Made by a program: the position numbers and the translations under genes
Part shown: piece after piece, positions 1 to 11,241 of the stretch
Position numbering within the stretch: position 1 is the stretch's first letter
Layout: each line of letters begins with the position of its first letter
The notes under the pieces: generated by a model
The model's database searches: none
The model's input: only the letters and a program-made list of their open reading frames with translations
Told to the model about the DNA's origin: nothing
From: Apodemus sylvaticus
Taxonomy: Eukaryota > Chordata > Mammalia > Rodentia > Muridae
Direction of reading: 5' to 3'
DNA length: 64,000 nucleotides
NCBI RefSeq assembly: GCF_947179515.1
Contig: NC_067485.1
Coordinates: forward strand, 14,465,546 to 14,529,545

Positions 1-230
1 GGGGTAGGCACTCCTGCCCCACATCCTGGGAACTTTCTGACAACCTTTGGACAGCAGACAGACTCACACTCCAACCACAAAGAAGCCACCAAGAGCAGAC
101 CACTAATGGCTGTTAGCTCTACCCTGGCAGCTCCCCAGAGAAACCATAAACCTAGCTTTCAGGATGCAAAGGGAAGGCAATATTGGCCTGCAAAGATCCC
201 CAAAGCAACAGAAGCTTTCTGATGAGGCCT
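1..230. other. Unassigned non-repetitive sequence
   Basis: No recognised repeat or exon. The ORF that runs from here into the following transposon copy is not supported as coding. Confidence 0.4.
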
Positions 231-630
231 GTGTTACTCAGGGTTTCTATTCCTGCACAAAACACCATGACCAAGAAGCAAGTTGGGGAGGTGAGGGTTT
301 ATTCAGCTTACATTTCTACCTTGCTGTTCATCACAAAAGCAAGTCAGGACTGAAACTTAAGCAGGTCAGGAAGCAGGAGCTGATGCAGAGGCCATGGAGG
401 GATGTTTCTTACTGGCTTGCTTCCCCTGGCTTGCTCAGACTGCTCTCTTATAGAACCCAGGAGCACCAGCCCAGGGATGGCACCACCCACAATGGGCTCT
501 CCCCACTTGATCACTAATTGAGAAAATGTCCCACAGCTGGATCTCATGGAGGCATTTCCTCAAGGGAAGCTCCTTTCTCTGTGATAACTCCAGCCTGTGT
601 CAAGTTGACACAAGAGCAGCCAGTACAAGG
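231..630 (+). mobile_element. URR1-type non-autonomous hAT-like element (type B)
   Basis: The copy begins with a diverged 'ttagggtttctattg'-type end and the 'acaccatgaccaa' block. It carries the diagnostic 'cttgctcag..ctttcttataga' and 'tcactaattgagaaaatg' segments and ends near 'gtgtcaagttgaca'. The same family recurs at 10.6, 18.3, 22.9, 26.2, 45.0 and 61.3 kb, which confirms that it is a dispersed repeat. The name URR1 is from recognition and the hAT class is established knowledge for that family. Confidence 0.7.
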
Positions 631-1385
631 CCCTTCCTTGCCTCTGTAGACACAGATACAGAAGGGCCTGACTGTGGACTTCTGACAGTGTTGGTGGGCT
701 CCTTTGCTCTCTCCTTGTTTTGGTGGGCTCGACAGATTTTTCTCAACTCCATTTTCACCTTACTCACTCAGGACCCAGCTGGCACCTCTATAAATCCTGG
801 CATTCCTGGGCTGCCACAGGAGGAGGGACAGAGGAGGAAGAAGAGAAGGAGAACCCAGAGCCTGGCTGTGGAGTTGGAAAGTAATGGATTGCCAGGGAAA
901 GACTCCTGGGAAACTCCCTGTATCTGAGGTGTTTGCACTAGACCAGGAGGTCACTCAAGCCAGCCTTTAGACAACATATCCCAACTTCAGCCTCCCAGAG
1001 AATGCACTAGGCTGTACTTCAGATGGAGATTTGTCCTCACAGCTGCTTCCAGCCTCCAGGAGCCCCTAGGCTCCTAGGTCTGCTATCCCTGCCCTGCTGA
1101 CAGGCCAGATGCCCTTTGATCTGCAATATAGACCATCTCATTGAAATTCAAATGTTGACCTGGGTCAGGCTATAGAACCCCAAATGTCTAATAAGACTTG
1201 AGGGTGTTCAATATTGCTGGCACAGGGACTGATTGCATTTGGGGATTTCAGTAATTCAAAAATGGATCCTTCTGCACCAAATCTTCTGTAGACTGGGCAG
1301 CGCTTTGTTGCTAGAGCAACTTGAGAGACAGAGATTCAACTCACCGTGGCCTCTTTGTTGTCCTAGTCCTATGGTGCTGGTGCCG
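631..1385. other. Unassigned sequence, possibly an old LTR
   Basis: No SINE or L1 is recognised. A purine-rich patch (about 820-860) and a 'cctctataaatcc' TATA-like string occur, but LTR ends cannot be defined. Confidence 0.3.
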
Positions 1386-1576
1386 GTCTTAGTCAGCGTT
1401 CTGCTACTGCGAAAGACACCATGACCATGGCAACTCTTATACAGGAGAACTTTTAACTACAGTCGCAGAGGCTTAGGCTGGTGTTGTCAAGGAGCAAGGC
1501 AGTAGGTGTGGCAAGCATGGAGCTGGAAAAGGAGTTGAGAGCTACATCCTGAGCCACAGGCAGAGGGGAGGGAAAG

Positions 1577-1643
<67 letters not shown>

Positions 1644-1745
1644 CTCTAACCAGGCCACACCCCCTAATCCTTCTCAAATAGTGCCGCCCCCAATGACTAA
1701 GCACTCGGTGTATGAACCAATGGGGGCCATTTTCATTCTGACTGT
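1386..1745 (+). mobile_element. URR1-type element with an internal GA microsatellite
   Basis: It opens with 'gtcttagtcagcgttctgct' and 'acaccatgaccatggcaac', and ends with 'ccacaccccctaatcc' and 'atgggggccat'. Both are hallmarks of the other main URR1-like subtype in this window. About 65 bp of GA repeat have expanded inside it. Confidence 0.7.
1577..1639. repeat. (GA)n microsatellite
   Basis: An uninterrupted run of GA dinucleotides lies within the surrounding transposon copy and ends at 'gcgcgctc'. Confidence 0.97.
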
Positions 1746-1749
1746 CATA

Positions 1750-2184
1750 GTTCTCGATCATTTCTCTCTTTATTGAGGCAAACGTCACATCTGTGTTTTG
1801 TGACTTTTCCTGGAGAGACACTAACAAACATCAGCAATTGAAACAGTGGAGATCCCATTGACTAAAAAAATCTTCTGAGTGGCCTCCGTTCCGATCATTC
1901 TGTGCCTGCTCCATACAACATGATCTGGTTGGAACTAAGCTGCGTGGTTAAAGTTCATTGAATTAAATCATTGCGAACAGCACATTTGAACTACACGGGA
2001 AGCATTTATTAACCATGGTGTGAAAAAGCCTTTGGTAACACCTCCCATGACCTAAACCCCTATACAATTTAATGCACATTCCTTATTTGTTTTGCATACA
2101 ATTGGCCATTCAAACACTTTAACAACTGAGCACTTTTCAATTACCATGCAACAGGAGTTATTTCTTTAAGATGGATTAGATTAC
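1750..2184. other. Unassigned AT-rich sequence
   Basis: No recognised repeat, promoter or exon. Confidence 0.4.
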
Positions 2185-2490
2185 TCGGAAGACAGTGTTT
2201 GCTGTGCACGTGTAAGAACCTATGATCTTTGGAAGCCCAAGTCATGCTGAGTGGTTTTGTCAGCCTGACTATCAACCCAGGATAGGAAGACGGAGACAGG
2301 GTCTCACCAGAGCAAGCTGGATAGTGAAGCAGCCATATTAGTGAGCTATGGGTCTCATCATGAGAGTCTGCTCTACGGATGGAACGGGGGAGCAAGCAAG
2401 GGTAAATCTTAATATCAACCTTGGGCCCCCATATTCACACACACTTCCGCATCAGTGCAAATACATGCATTCCACATGCACAAGACAGTT
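2185..2490 (+). mobile_element. Diverged B4/ID-B1 composite SINE
   Basis: The ID-like head ('gtttgctgtgcacgtgtaag') is followed by a B1-like arm with 'gagacagggtctcacc' and a 'cacacaca' tail. This is the usual B4 order. The copy is old and poorly preserved. Confidence 0.5.
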
Positions 2491-2499
2491 GGAAGAAAA

Positions 2500-3183
2500 A
2501 ACTGAAGAATATTTAATCTTTATTATTTTTATGCCAGGTTTGTGTAATTAAACCTGTTATGAGCGAAGAAACAAATTCTAGAACAATCACAAAGAAAGGG
2601 ATAGAAGCCACCTCAATAGTGACATTGATGTATGTTAAAGCACGTTGTCTTTTGATACATTAGTTACTCTGGGAAGTCATAACACAAGAGATGCGAAAAT
2701 TGCTCAAAAATAGTTTTACAATCTGTCTTTGGGAACAGGTTTTGAAGCCTAATTATATAAAGTTGATGTCACTCTGTGACCATGCTCAAAAATGCAGCAA
2801 CAAGCCAGAGTGATCCCGCCTGCTTTGCAAATGTTCTGACAGAGTCAGACTGTATTTGTTCTGGTTAGTTTCATTTTCTAACTGTAACATCAAATAATTG
2901 AGCATGCATTATTTTGTAATAAGTAAAGTTGGGATTAAAAAATCCCTCAAATATAATCATCACATGTGGCAAGGATTTGCTAAGAATGAAACTGCTTAAG
3001 AGGATGGGAATTAATGCAATTATTAAAATGGAATTGCAAAAATATCAAGGGTTTGTTCTGAAAGAAAAACTTACTCTGAGGGCTGACTATAAAACAGCAA
3101 GGCTGCCTTCTGTCTACAGCTAATAGCAAGCCAAAGTGGGAACTTCTCCAATTGTTTGGCAATTATTAGAAAAATAGAATAGA
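2500..3183. other. Repeat-free AT-rich block
   Basis: About 680 bp with no recognisable SINE, LINE or LTR, sitting between SINE-dense flanks. Both strands have short ORFs only. It could be a conserved non-coding element; nothing here defines a gene. Confidence 0.4.
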
Positions 3184-3191
3184 CCCCCCCC

Positions 3192-3570
3192 CACCATGTG
3201 TGCATGCCATGTGCATGCATGTATGCATGTATGTGCTGTGTGGGGGCATGTACACACATGTGTGTGTGCATGTGCATGTGTGGGTTATCCATGTGTATGT
3301 GTACCTGTGTTCAGTGCATATGAAAGCTAGAGGTTGATGTCAGGTGTCTTCCTCAATAACTCCATGCCTAAGTTTTAAGACAGGATTTCCTCACTGAGCC
3401 TGGAACTCGCCCATTGGTCTAGCCTGGCCAGCAACCCCCCCCCCCCAGGGTTCCAGCTGTGTGTGCCTTTCCAGCACCAGGATTATAGGCGCACACTCCC
3501 GTACCCTGTTCTCACAAAGGTGTTGGAGACGAAGGTCTCATGCCTGCACGGCAAGGGCCTACCTATCTTT
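3192..3570 (-). mobile_element. B4A SINE
   Basis: Reverse-oriented B4A: a TG-rich tail side, then 'gaggttgatgtcaggtgtcttcc', 'cctggaactcgccc', 'aggattataggcgcacac' and the ID head. A C-homopolymer (about 3,435-3,447) lies inside. Confidence 0.8.
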
Positions 3571-3887
3571 TAATTATGCAGTCATATTTCTTGGAATTTT
3601 CTTTTGAGATACTATGCTATAAATTAACTCATGATCGAAGTTTATGGATGGTGTTCTGGTATAAAACATAACATTATATGTATGTGGACAACATAAGTGT
3701 CCGCTGGTGGGAGACCCGCACAGATGAACTAGGAGCACTCTGCTGCTGGGCCAGAAGGTGAGAATGTCGCTGAAGACAGAACAAGCAGTGGGCAGCTGGT
3801 GGCTGTTTAGTAAGAGAGGCTCCCCTACCTGACACAAGTGGGACTTGATGGCTTACAGACACTAATTGGAGAAAGAAGTCCACCTGG

Positions 3888-4175
3888 GGCCGGGGTGAAG
3901 CTCAGAGTTAGATAATGTGCTTAATACCAGAAACCAAGTAAAAAGGAGACAGAAGATAGCTCAGCGGTTAGCAGCACTAGCCACTCTCAGTGGATGGCAA
4001 CTTGGCTGGCTCTAAGCACTCCCTTGGCAGCCAGTGTTCCTTCATCTATAGTTCCAGGGACTCACTCGCCCTCTTCTGGCCTCCTCAGGTACTGCATGCA
4101 TGTGGACACAATGGTACTCACACACACATATAGGCAAAATATTCATACTCATGAAATAAAGATAAATGAATCTCC
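3888..4175 (+). mobile_element. ID-like fragment followed by B3 SINE
   Basis: An ID-like head ('ggtgaagctcagagttagat') abuts a B3 that starts near 'agacagaagatagctcagcgg'. The B3 holds 'cgccctcttctggcctcc' and ends in an 'aaataaagataaat' tail. Confidence 0.75.
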
Positions 4176-4397
4176 TTACAGATTTGGGTTATTTTATTAT
4201 TTGGCATATATGAGTGTTTGATCTATAGGTAAGTGTACCTACTGTGTGTGCAGTACCTTTAGAGACCAGAAGAGGACACTGAATCCCCTAGGGCAGGAGT
4301 TACTGAGCTATACCACAGGGGTGCTGAGAATCAAACCCAGGTCCTCCTCAAGAACAGCCAGTGCTCTTAACCACTGAGCCATCCCCTCATCCCCAGT
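4176..4397 (-). mobile_element. B3 SINE
   Basis: Reverse B3 with 'gaccagaagaggacactgaat' and the terminal 'gtgctcttaaccactgagcc'. It sits tail-to-tail with the preceding forward B3, so the pair could form an inverted SINE duplex in a transcript. Confidence 0.85.
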
Positions 4398-4399
4398 TT

Positions 4400-4960
4400 G
4401 GGCAAATGAAAAGACAACAAGTAGCTTTACAATCAGCTCATATGTAATCTAGTGGGCTCTGGTTCCCACTGTCTACCAGAGTAAATAGTAAGACATCATA
4501 GGTACCTCCCTCTGGGTGGATGCAAATATAGAAGTGCAGCCAAAGAGATGCCGTGCTTCCCGAGGAAGGGCACATCCAGGGGGCACATGCCTGGCTGTGT
4601 GACGTGAACTTTTATCTCTTTCACCAACCATTTGCATGCTAGGAAGACACATTGGGATGGAGTAGAATTTATTCTAAGGAAGAGCCAAGCTCTTCAGTCC
4701 TGGTGTTGATGAAATCATTGGCACAGAGATGAATGTCCACAGACAATTTCATTTCCCATCAGAGGACTAAAATTCCCAGATAATCCCAAACAAGGCCTCC
4801 AGAGAAGTTGGGCTGGCCAGCCAAGACCACTTGGATCTCGTGAGCACTTTACAAGTGTTTTTGTCAAGCTGAATTATCTGAACTACTGTGCTAGTCAGCT
4901 TGTGCCACTGAGAGGGTATCTCAGGGCTTCAAGACAGCCCAGTTTGCTCAGTACCACACA
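4400..4960. other. Unassigned sequence
   Basis: No repeat or exon recognised across about 560 bp. Confidence 0.35.
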
Positions 4961-4964
4961 AGCA

Positions 4965-5312
4965 TGATACTGGTATGCACCCACTGATAAGTGGATATTA
5001 GCCTAGAAACTTGGAATACCCAAGACATGATCCACAAATTAAATGATGTCCAAGAAGAACAGAGGAGTAGCCCCTGGTTCTGGAAAGACTCAGTGCAGCA
5101 GTATAGGGGAATACCAGAACAGGGAAGTGGGAAGGGGTGAATGGGGGAATAGGGGGAGGGAAGAGGACTTATGGGACTTTCGGGGAGTGGGGAGCCAGAA
5201 AAGAGGAAATCATTTGAAATGTAAATAAAAAATAAATCAAATAAATGAAAAGAAAAAGAAAAAAGAAAAGAAAAAAAGTATTAAGAAAAAGAAGAAGAAA
5301 AAGAAAAAAAAA
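4965..5312 (+). mobile_element. Internally deleted L1 3' end
   Basis: It starts with 'cccactgataagtggatatt' (the end of the mouse L1 ORF2 and 3' region), then jumps to 'gtataggggaataccag' and ends 'aaatgtaaataaaaaataaa' plus an A-rich tail. Several hundred bases of the normal L1 3' end are missing. Confidence 0.85.
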
Positions 5313-5505
5313 CAGGTTTGTCAGTGTTTGTAATCTTAGTGCTGGGGAAGTCATGACTGGTGGGTACCTGGATCTTCCTGGCTGGCCAGCCTAGCCTACT
5401 TGGTGAACCTCAGGCCACAGACAGACCCTGTCTCAGAGGAAAAAAAGGAAGGTGGAGTGGAGAGACTGAATGGTGCCTTATATTCCTGCTCAAACACAAA
5501 TATCT

Positions 5506-5555
<50 letters not shown>

Positions 5556-5562
5556 TGTGTGC
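5313..5562 (+). mobile_element. B4A SINE ending in a CA microsatellite
   Basis: A B1-like arm with 'gccagcctagcctacttggtga' and 'ccctgtctcagagg' is followed by a (CA)n tail at about 5,510-5,552. The 5' head is missing. Confidence 0.8.
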
Positions 5563-5734
5563 TGTCTCAATGAGAGATAAAGAGAGTTCAGAAAGTAGAG
5601 AAAAACTTCCCACTTTGCAGGTTAGGGCGTTTTGATAACGTCCGTGAAATCCACCCCTGGCCATGTGTTCTGCACTGTTTCTATTACCTGAATGGTATTC
5701 TATAGCTGGTCATTTTCCAGATTGTCACACTGTC

Positions 5735-6143
5735 TGTGGTGGTTTGAATATGCTTGTCCCATGGGAAGTGGCACTATTAGGAGGTGTGGCCTTGTTGGAA
5801 TGGGTGTGGCCTTGTTGGAGTGGGTGTGACCTTGTTAGAGTAGGTGTGGTCTTGCTGTGGGGGTGGGCTTTGAGGTCCTAGTCTCAAGCTCCACCCAGTG
5901 CAGAAAAGAGACGCTCTTCCTGGCTGCCTTTGGATGGCAGTCTCCTGCTGCTGCCTTTCTACCACGATGAAGAATTCTCAGCTCCTCCAGCACCATGTCT
6001 GCCTGATTGATGCCATACTCCCACCATAATGATGATGGACTGAATCTCTGAAACTGTAAGCCAGCCCCAATTCAATGCTGTCCTTATAAGAGTCGCCTTG
6101 GTCATGGTGTCTGCTCACAGCAATGGAAACCCTGACCAAGACA
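5735..6143 (-). mobile_element. URR1-type hAT-like element
   Basis: Reverse orientation: 'ggtggtttgaatatgcttg', 'gtggcactattaggaggtg', 'ctcagctcctccagcacc', 'tgtaagccagccccaattc' and 'gtcatggtgtctgctcacag'. A short 19-20-bp unit is tandemly repeated inside it (about 5,785-5,860). Confidence 0.8.
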
Positions 6144-6640
6144 TTGCCTGTGTTCTGGTTCCCTAGAGCTTACTCATCATCTCTGCCCTCTGCAGGTCTC
6201 CGATGGCTCTCACTTCTGAAGGGCTCCTCCTTACGCCAACCCTTAAAGCACATTAACGTGAAGTCACCTTCCTTGTTCTCCAACTTCCATCACATCCTTC
6301 CTTGCTCCTCATCCCTGTCCACTCACTAGCTTCACCCTTGCCCACTTAGTAGCCTCACCCCTGCCCACTCAGCAGTCTCACCCCTGCCCACTCAGCAGTC
6401 TCACCCCTGCCCACTCACCAGCTTCCTGAAAACATGAAGCCTCTCACTGGAGTGAAGACATCCACATCAGCAGGGAATGTCAGCAGACCTACTGAAGCCA
6501 GAAGGGAAAGGACAGATCAAGCTAACTCTCTCACACTACCCGCCCTATTCCGAGTTGACACTCCTGAAGTCCTCTTTCCAGTGTGTCTGCTCCATAATAG
6601 AAGTGATGTGCAGTTTGGTGATTCAAAAAACTATTATGAG
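6144..6640. other. Unassigned sequence with a 23-bp minisatellite
   Basis: No transposon recognised. A pyrimidine-rich tandem array occupies 6,319-6,428. Confidence 0.4.
6319..6428. repeat. Minisatellite, about 23-bp unit, about 5 copies
   Basis: Units of the form 'cccactcagcagtctcaccc' plus three bases follow one another, with two central copies identical and outer copies diverged. Confidence 0.9.
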
Positions 6641-6838
6641 GCTGGAGAGGTGGTTTAGTGGTTAAGAGCACTGGTTGCTTTTCCAGAGGTTCTGAGTTCA
6701 ATTCAGAACAACATGGTGGCTCATGACCATCTGTCTATAGTGGGATCTGATGTCCTCTTCTGGCATGCATGAACACAGAACAGTCATATGCATAAGCAAA
6801 TAAATAAATCAATAAATAAGTCATTAAAATAAAAAAAC
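6641..6838 (+). mobile_element. B2/B3 SINE
   Basis: 'ggctggagaggtggtttagtgg' through 'gtggctcatgaccatctg' and 'cctcttctggcatgcatg' to an AAATAAAT-type tail. Confidence 0.85.
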
Positions 6839-6847
6839 ACAATTATT

Positions 6848-6985
6848 AATTCATTTATTTCTGTCGTTGTTTGAGACAACAGCCTCACTCTGTAACCTAT
6901 CCTGGTTTCTAACTGGGATCCTCCTGTCTCAGCCTCTCTAGTGCTGGGGTGGCAGGCATGGACCACTACAACTGGCTCATTGATT
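6848..6985 (-). mobile_element. Diverged B1 SINE
   Basis: Reverse B1 with 'ctcactctgtaacctatcctgg', 'cctgtctcagcctc' and 'agtgctggggtggcaggcatg'. Confidence 0.75.
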
Positions 6986-7324
6986 TGTTTATAATTCTAC
7001 AATATTTGTTATTCATAATTTTGCATGCTGGGCAGGTTTTGCTGAGGACAGCTGGACTCTCCACTGTGTGATACTAATGGAGCAGTTTGACTGAGCCGTG
7101 TGGTCTACCTCCATGATGGCCAGCTCATGTGACTGCACTCTTGGTACCGGTAACAATGGGCATTCTGCCCAGAGCTACCAAGTGGTGCCTCAGTTTCCCT
7201 CAGGGAGGCTTCCATATGCTATGGTAAGTGGAAACCTCAGGGAAACCTAGCTTTTTATAACTTCTCTCAGAGCTTGAACGAGGAAGCTTTGAGACATTCT
7301 TCCTTTTAAAGTATTGTTTTATGA
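6986..7324. other. Unassigned sequence
   Basis: About 340 bp without a recognised repeat or exon. Confidence 0.35.
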
Positions 7325-7547
7325 TTATTTTATATTAATTATATTGTGTTTTTATTGCATGTTTATGAGTGTTTTGCCTGCATGTACATCTGTGCAAAAC
7401 GTGAGTGCCTGGAGTCGAAGAGGCCAGAGGAGGCAGTGGAGCCCCTGGAACTGGTGTTACAGATGGTTGTGAGCCACGGAGAATCAAACCTTGGTCCTGC
7501 GGAAGAGCAGCCAGTGCTCTTTACTGCCGATCCATTTCTCCAGCCCC
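7325..7547 (-). mobile_element. B3 SINE
   Basis: 'gttttgcctgcatgtacatctg', 'aggccagaggaggcagtgg', 'ggttgtgagcca' and 'ccatttctccagcccc' give a reverse B3. Short ORFs here are SINE-derived. Confidence 0.85.
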
Positions 7548-8147
7548 TCAAGGCTTTCTTAAAGCTAGCGGCGGGCTTGGTGAAAACTCTCCACCAAATT
7601 CTCTTGGCTAAGGAGGGTCACAGGGACCAGATTCGAGGGTGTTGAATCTGAGGCTGCTGACTTCCACGATCTACAGCGGTGCTCCTCCCCATTACCGGGG
7701 CAGGTGAGTATAGACGGGGTGGGGCGGGAAGCATCAAGATTAGCAAGTTTGCAAGAGATACTCAGATTTCCTGTGAGGGAAGACACTGCTCAGACAAGTG
7801 AGCAGAGAACTGGAAACCTCTCCTAACATGGACTTTACCAAAGGAACACAGCATGCAGGAAGAAAGCCAGTTTTACGCAAAAGAAAAAGTTCAAGCTGTG
7901 TGAACCCTTTGGTAAAATCCGTGTGCCTTGCTGTCCAAGGGCTTTGGGCTTTCCTCTCTTCTCATTACCCAGGCCCATTCTTGGGGTGCTTCCCCTTTCT
8001 TAATAACTGGCCTCTTTCCCTGACCCCCAACATTCGCTCCTTCTGAAGCTCACCCCACTCTATCCCCACCACGTGGCTGCTTGTTGGTCTCCCTTGCTGA
8101 ACTTGCCTGATTTCCAGGACCCTAATCCAAAAAAACACAAAACACAC

Positions 8148-8149
<2 letters not shown>
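7548..8149. other. Unassigned sequence
   Basis: About 600 bp of non-repetitive sequence with several ORFs under 85 codons on both strands. None shows a recognisable domain. Confidence 0.35.
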
Positions 8150-8211
<62 letters not shown>

Positions 8212-8232
8212 TCCCTCCCTCTCCCTTCTAGC
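8150..8232. repeat. (CT)n microsatellite with pyrimidine tail
   Basis: About 58 bp of CT dinucleotides grade into 'ccttccctccctctccc'. Confidence 0.97.
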
Positions 8233-8700
8233 AGTGGCCATCACTACAGCCTCCCAGCCCCTGTTGTTTCCCTCCCAAACACTAACAAAATGGTCCTGAG
8301 TTTCCTTCTGAGTCCACTTTTAAATTACCTTATTAATGAGACTAAGAATCCACACAGGGGAGCCTGAGTTCCTCAGTTATACAATCTCCTCGCTGAAGGC
8401 CCTGCTAGGAAACAAGATGGCATTTTACCTGTGGGTACCTAAAGCATCCTCTTGTGCCCATATAATATTCTTAAAAACGATATTCTGTCTGTCGTTGATA
8501 AATCCTCTTTATGAAGGGCACTTCCATCTTATTTTCTGCACTAACACGTTCCCCTCATTAAGAAAAACTATCAAGGTTTCAAAACTCGGCTGTGGTATTA
8601 AAGAAATAACTGTAATCTCAGAAGACAGAGAAAGAGAATCAACGTGAGTTTCAGGCCAGTGTGGGATACAGAATAAGCAGTTGCCTAATTTATTTTATGT
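8233..8700. other. Unassigned sequence with a possible B1 relic
   Basis: Mostly non-repetitive. Positions about 8,598-8,675 ('taactgtaatctcagaag', 'gagtttcaggccagtgtggg') resemble a very old, truncated forward B1. Confidence 0.35.
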
Positions 8701-8701
8701 G

Positions 8702-8893
8702 TTAGTGAGTTAGTAGATTGGCTAGTGTGTGTGTATGCATGCATGTACACTATAGCACACATGTAGAATGCAGAGGTCAATTTTCAGAACTCAGTTCTCT
8801 TTATCCACTCATGTGGGTCCTGGGGATCCAACCGAGGTCATTAGTTTTGGTGGTGAGGGCCTTTATGTGCTGACTCGGCTTGCTGGCCCAAGC
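8702..8893 (-). mobile_element. RSINE1/B4-type SINE
   Basis: Reverse copy with 'atgcagaggtcaattttcag', 'catgtgggtcctggggatcc' and 'gtggtgagggcctttatgtg'. Confidence 0.75.
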
Positions 8894-9119
8894 CCTGATA
8901 TTCTCCTAAATAATTAACACTAGAAATACATTAATCCATATACTTAATTATTTATTAAAGTAGTACTTATATTTTTTTGGTCTAATATCTCTGGGTTTCT
9001 ATGTATATCAAACATCTTATAATTGTATAAGTGCTATGATAAATTTTGTTGTAGAAATTTTCAGAAATTAAGTCACCCTGGAGTAAGCTTTTTTGATTAT
9101 GGTTTATTTTACTTTTAAT
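8894..9119. other. AT-rich unassigned sequence
   Basis: Very AT-rich, with no recognised repeat. Confidence 0.3.
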
Positions 9120-9196
9120 ACATGTGCTGGGTTTCAGGGTGGAAGGAGAGAACCAAGTCCTACAAGTTGTCCACTGGTCTTTACAAGTCTGCTGTC

Positions 9197-9228
<32 letters not shown>

Positions 9229-9262
9229 ACAGACACTGCACATAAATAAATGTATCAAATCC
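9120..9262 (+). mobile_element. RSINE1/B4 3' fragment with CA repeat
   Basis: 'gagaaccaagtcctacaag' and 'gttgtccactggtcttta' precede (CA)n at about 9,197-9,231 and 'aaataaatg'. Confidence 0.65.
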
Positions 9263-9417
9263 CCTCTAATTAAATGAAAGTCCTGTTTTGATAACATGTA
9301 TCTCAGATCTTTGCACCAGCAGCAGTAAGGTGAGGTCGGTCAGTCATCTTCTGCACCATCTTCCTCAGGCTCAGCTCTGTCATCAGAGCTATGAAGGTGA
9401 CAATGAAGAAAGACACC

Positions 9418-9578
9418 CTGGGCTGAGAGCTGGCTCCGCAGTTGAGCGCACCAGTTGCTCTTGGAGAGTTCAGCTCCCTGCACCTCACAGTGGCTCATAG
9501 CCCTCTGTAACCCCAGGTCCAGGGATCTGTTGCTTCTTCTGCCCTCTGCTGACACTAGCCACACAGTGCATGACCATC
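9418..9578 (+). mobile_element. B3-like SINE, 3' truncated
   Basis: 'gttgagcgcaccagttgctc', 'cctcacagtggctcatagc' and 'ttcttctgccctctgctg' match the B3 order. The A-rich tail is missing. Confidence 0.6.
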
Positions 9579-9744
9579 CTCAGGACAGCCAGCAGGAGGC
9601 GTGCTAAGCATCAGTCTGCTATATATCTAGGGAATTAACCAGTCTCACAGTAGAGATGTCTGCTGTTGTCCAGCGTCTGTCATAGCTCTCTAGTACCTTT
9701 GGACAAGGAAACTCAACAATTTTTTTCTCGTGGGAATTCAAACC
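9579..9744. other. Unassigned sequence
   Basis: Short spacer with nothing recognised. Confidence 0.3.
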
Positions 9745-10068
9745 TGTGATGGTTTGTATATACTTGGCCCAGGGAATGGCACTATTAGAAGGTGTGACCC
9801 TGTTGGAGTAGGTGTGTCACGGTGGGTGAGGGCTTTAAGACCCTTGGCCTAGCTGTCTGGAAGCCAGCATCTGCTAGCAGCCTTCAGATGAAGATGTAGA
9901 ACTCTCAGCTCCTCCTGCACCATGCCTGCCTGGATGCTGCCATGTTCTAGCCTTGATGATAATGGACTGAACTTCTGAACCTGTAAGCCAGCCCCAATGA
10001 AATGTTGTCCTTATAAGAATTGTCTTGGTCATGGTGTCTGTTCACAGCAGTAAAACCCTAAGACACAT
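9745..10068 (-). mobile_element. URR1-type hAT-like element
   Basis: A nearly complete reverse copy from 'tgtgatggtttgtatatac' to 'cagtaaaaccctaagaca'. It closely matches the forward copy at 20.8-21.1 kb. Confidence 0.85.
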
Positions 10069-10611
10069 GCCTTGGGAGTTTTTCTCACTTTTCTTTACTT
10101 TCTCAGTTTTCTGAAATTCTCTTTTATAAAGCTTGTTTCTCCTTTGCTTACTCCCAGGTATGTCTGAAACCTCAATCATTATTGGCATTGGACAGCAAAC
10201 TTAAGAGTCACTGTCCTGGGTCAACATTTGATGACTGTGTCTGGCACCGCAAGCCCTTGAGTCAGGCACCACAGCGGTGAGAGAGATCCTGCCACACTGT
10301 CTACAACCCTGTATGACTCTCATCAGGTAAAAGAAACGTTCTAACTTACTTAAATTTGGTACAAGAAACAAAAACCACAATGAATACCCAAAAAACAAAT
10401 AAACAAACAATAACAAAAAAACCCAAACAGGATAAATGAAGAATTAAAAACAGCACTGGCCCAATGATCCCAGACTCCTGGGAAGAAGTGGGCCACTATC
10501 ATTGCTGGTGTGAACTTCTGTCTCCTTTCTAAGGTTCCCACTGTAGTGAGCGCCAGGGTGAAGGAGCACATCATGGGAAGCTTAGAGCTTTTATCCTTAT
10601 CAGAACCTATG
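10069..10611. other. Unassigned sequence
   Basis: About 540 bp without a clear repeat. An A-rich stretch lies at about 10,365-10,430. Confidence 0.35.
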
Positions 10612-11029
10612 CCGACTATGACAGGATCAAGTTGACACACGCTAGAGTTGTCTGAGAAGAGAAAACCACAATTGAGAAAATGCCTCCAAAATGGGGCTGT
10701 AGGCAAGCCCATGGGGTGTTTTCTTAACAGCAATTGACCTGGGAGGGCCAGCCCATTGTGGGCAGTTTTACCCCTGGGCTGGTGGTCCTGGGCTATATAA
10801 GAGAGTAAGCCAGGAGGAGCAAAGCCAGTAAGCAGCACCCTTCCACAGCCTCTGAATCGGTTCCTGTCTGTCTCCAGGTTCCTGCCTTGAGTTCTGGCCC
10901 TGATTTCCCGGCATAAGGGACCACAGGCTGTAAGATGAAATAAACCCTTTCCTGCGCATGCTACTTTGATCAGGTCTGTGTGGTCAGCAGCAAAGGGCTG
11001 ATATTGAATAGAAATCCTAACTAAGACAG
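10612..11029 (-). mobile_element. URR1-type hAT-like element (type B)
   Basis: A reverse, nearly full copy: 'caagttgacacacgctagag', 'cccattgtgggcag', 'ctatataagagagtaagcc', 'atgaaataaaccctttcctg' and 'aatcctaactaagaca'. Confidence 0.85.
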
Positions 11030-11241
11030 GGTTTCAAGTAGTTCAGGCTAGCCTTGTACTAGGTATGCGACTAAGCATGACCTTGAAGCTCTGATCCTGC
11101 TGTCTCCACCCGTTGTGGCTGGAAGTGTGGACCACCATGCCTGGTCTATTCGGTGCTGGGGATTGAACCGGGGTGGGGAGGTGTAGAGTTCATGCTTGTT
11201 AGACAGTCACTCTACCAACTCAGCTGTGTCCCCAGTCTGCC
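11030..11241 (-). mobile_element. ID-B1 composite SINE
   Basis: A B1-like arm ('caggctagccttgtac', 'ggaccaccatgcctgg') runs into a reversed ID head ('ggggattgaacc', 'ctaccaactcagctgtgtcc'). Confidence 0.8.
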
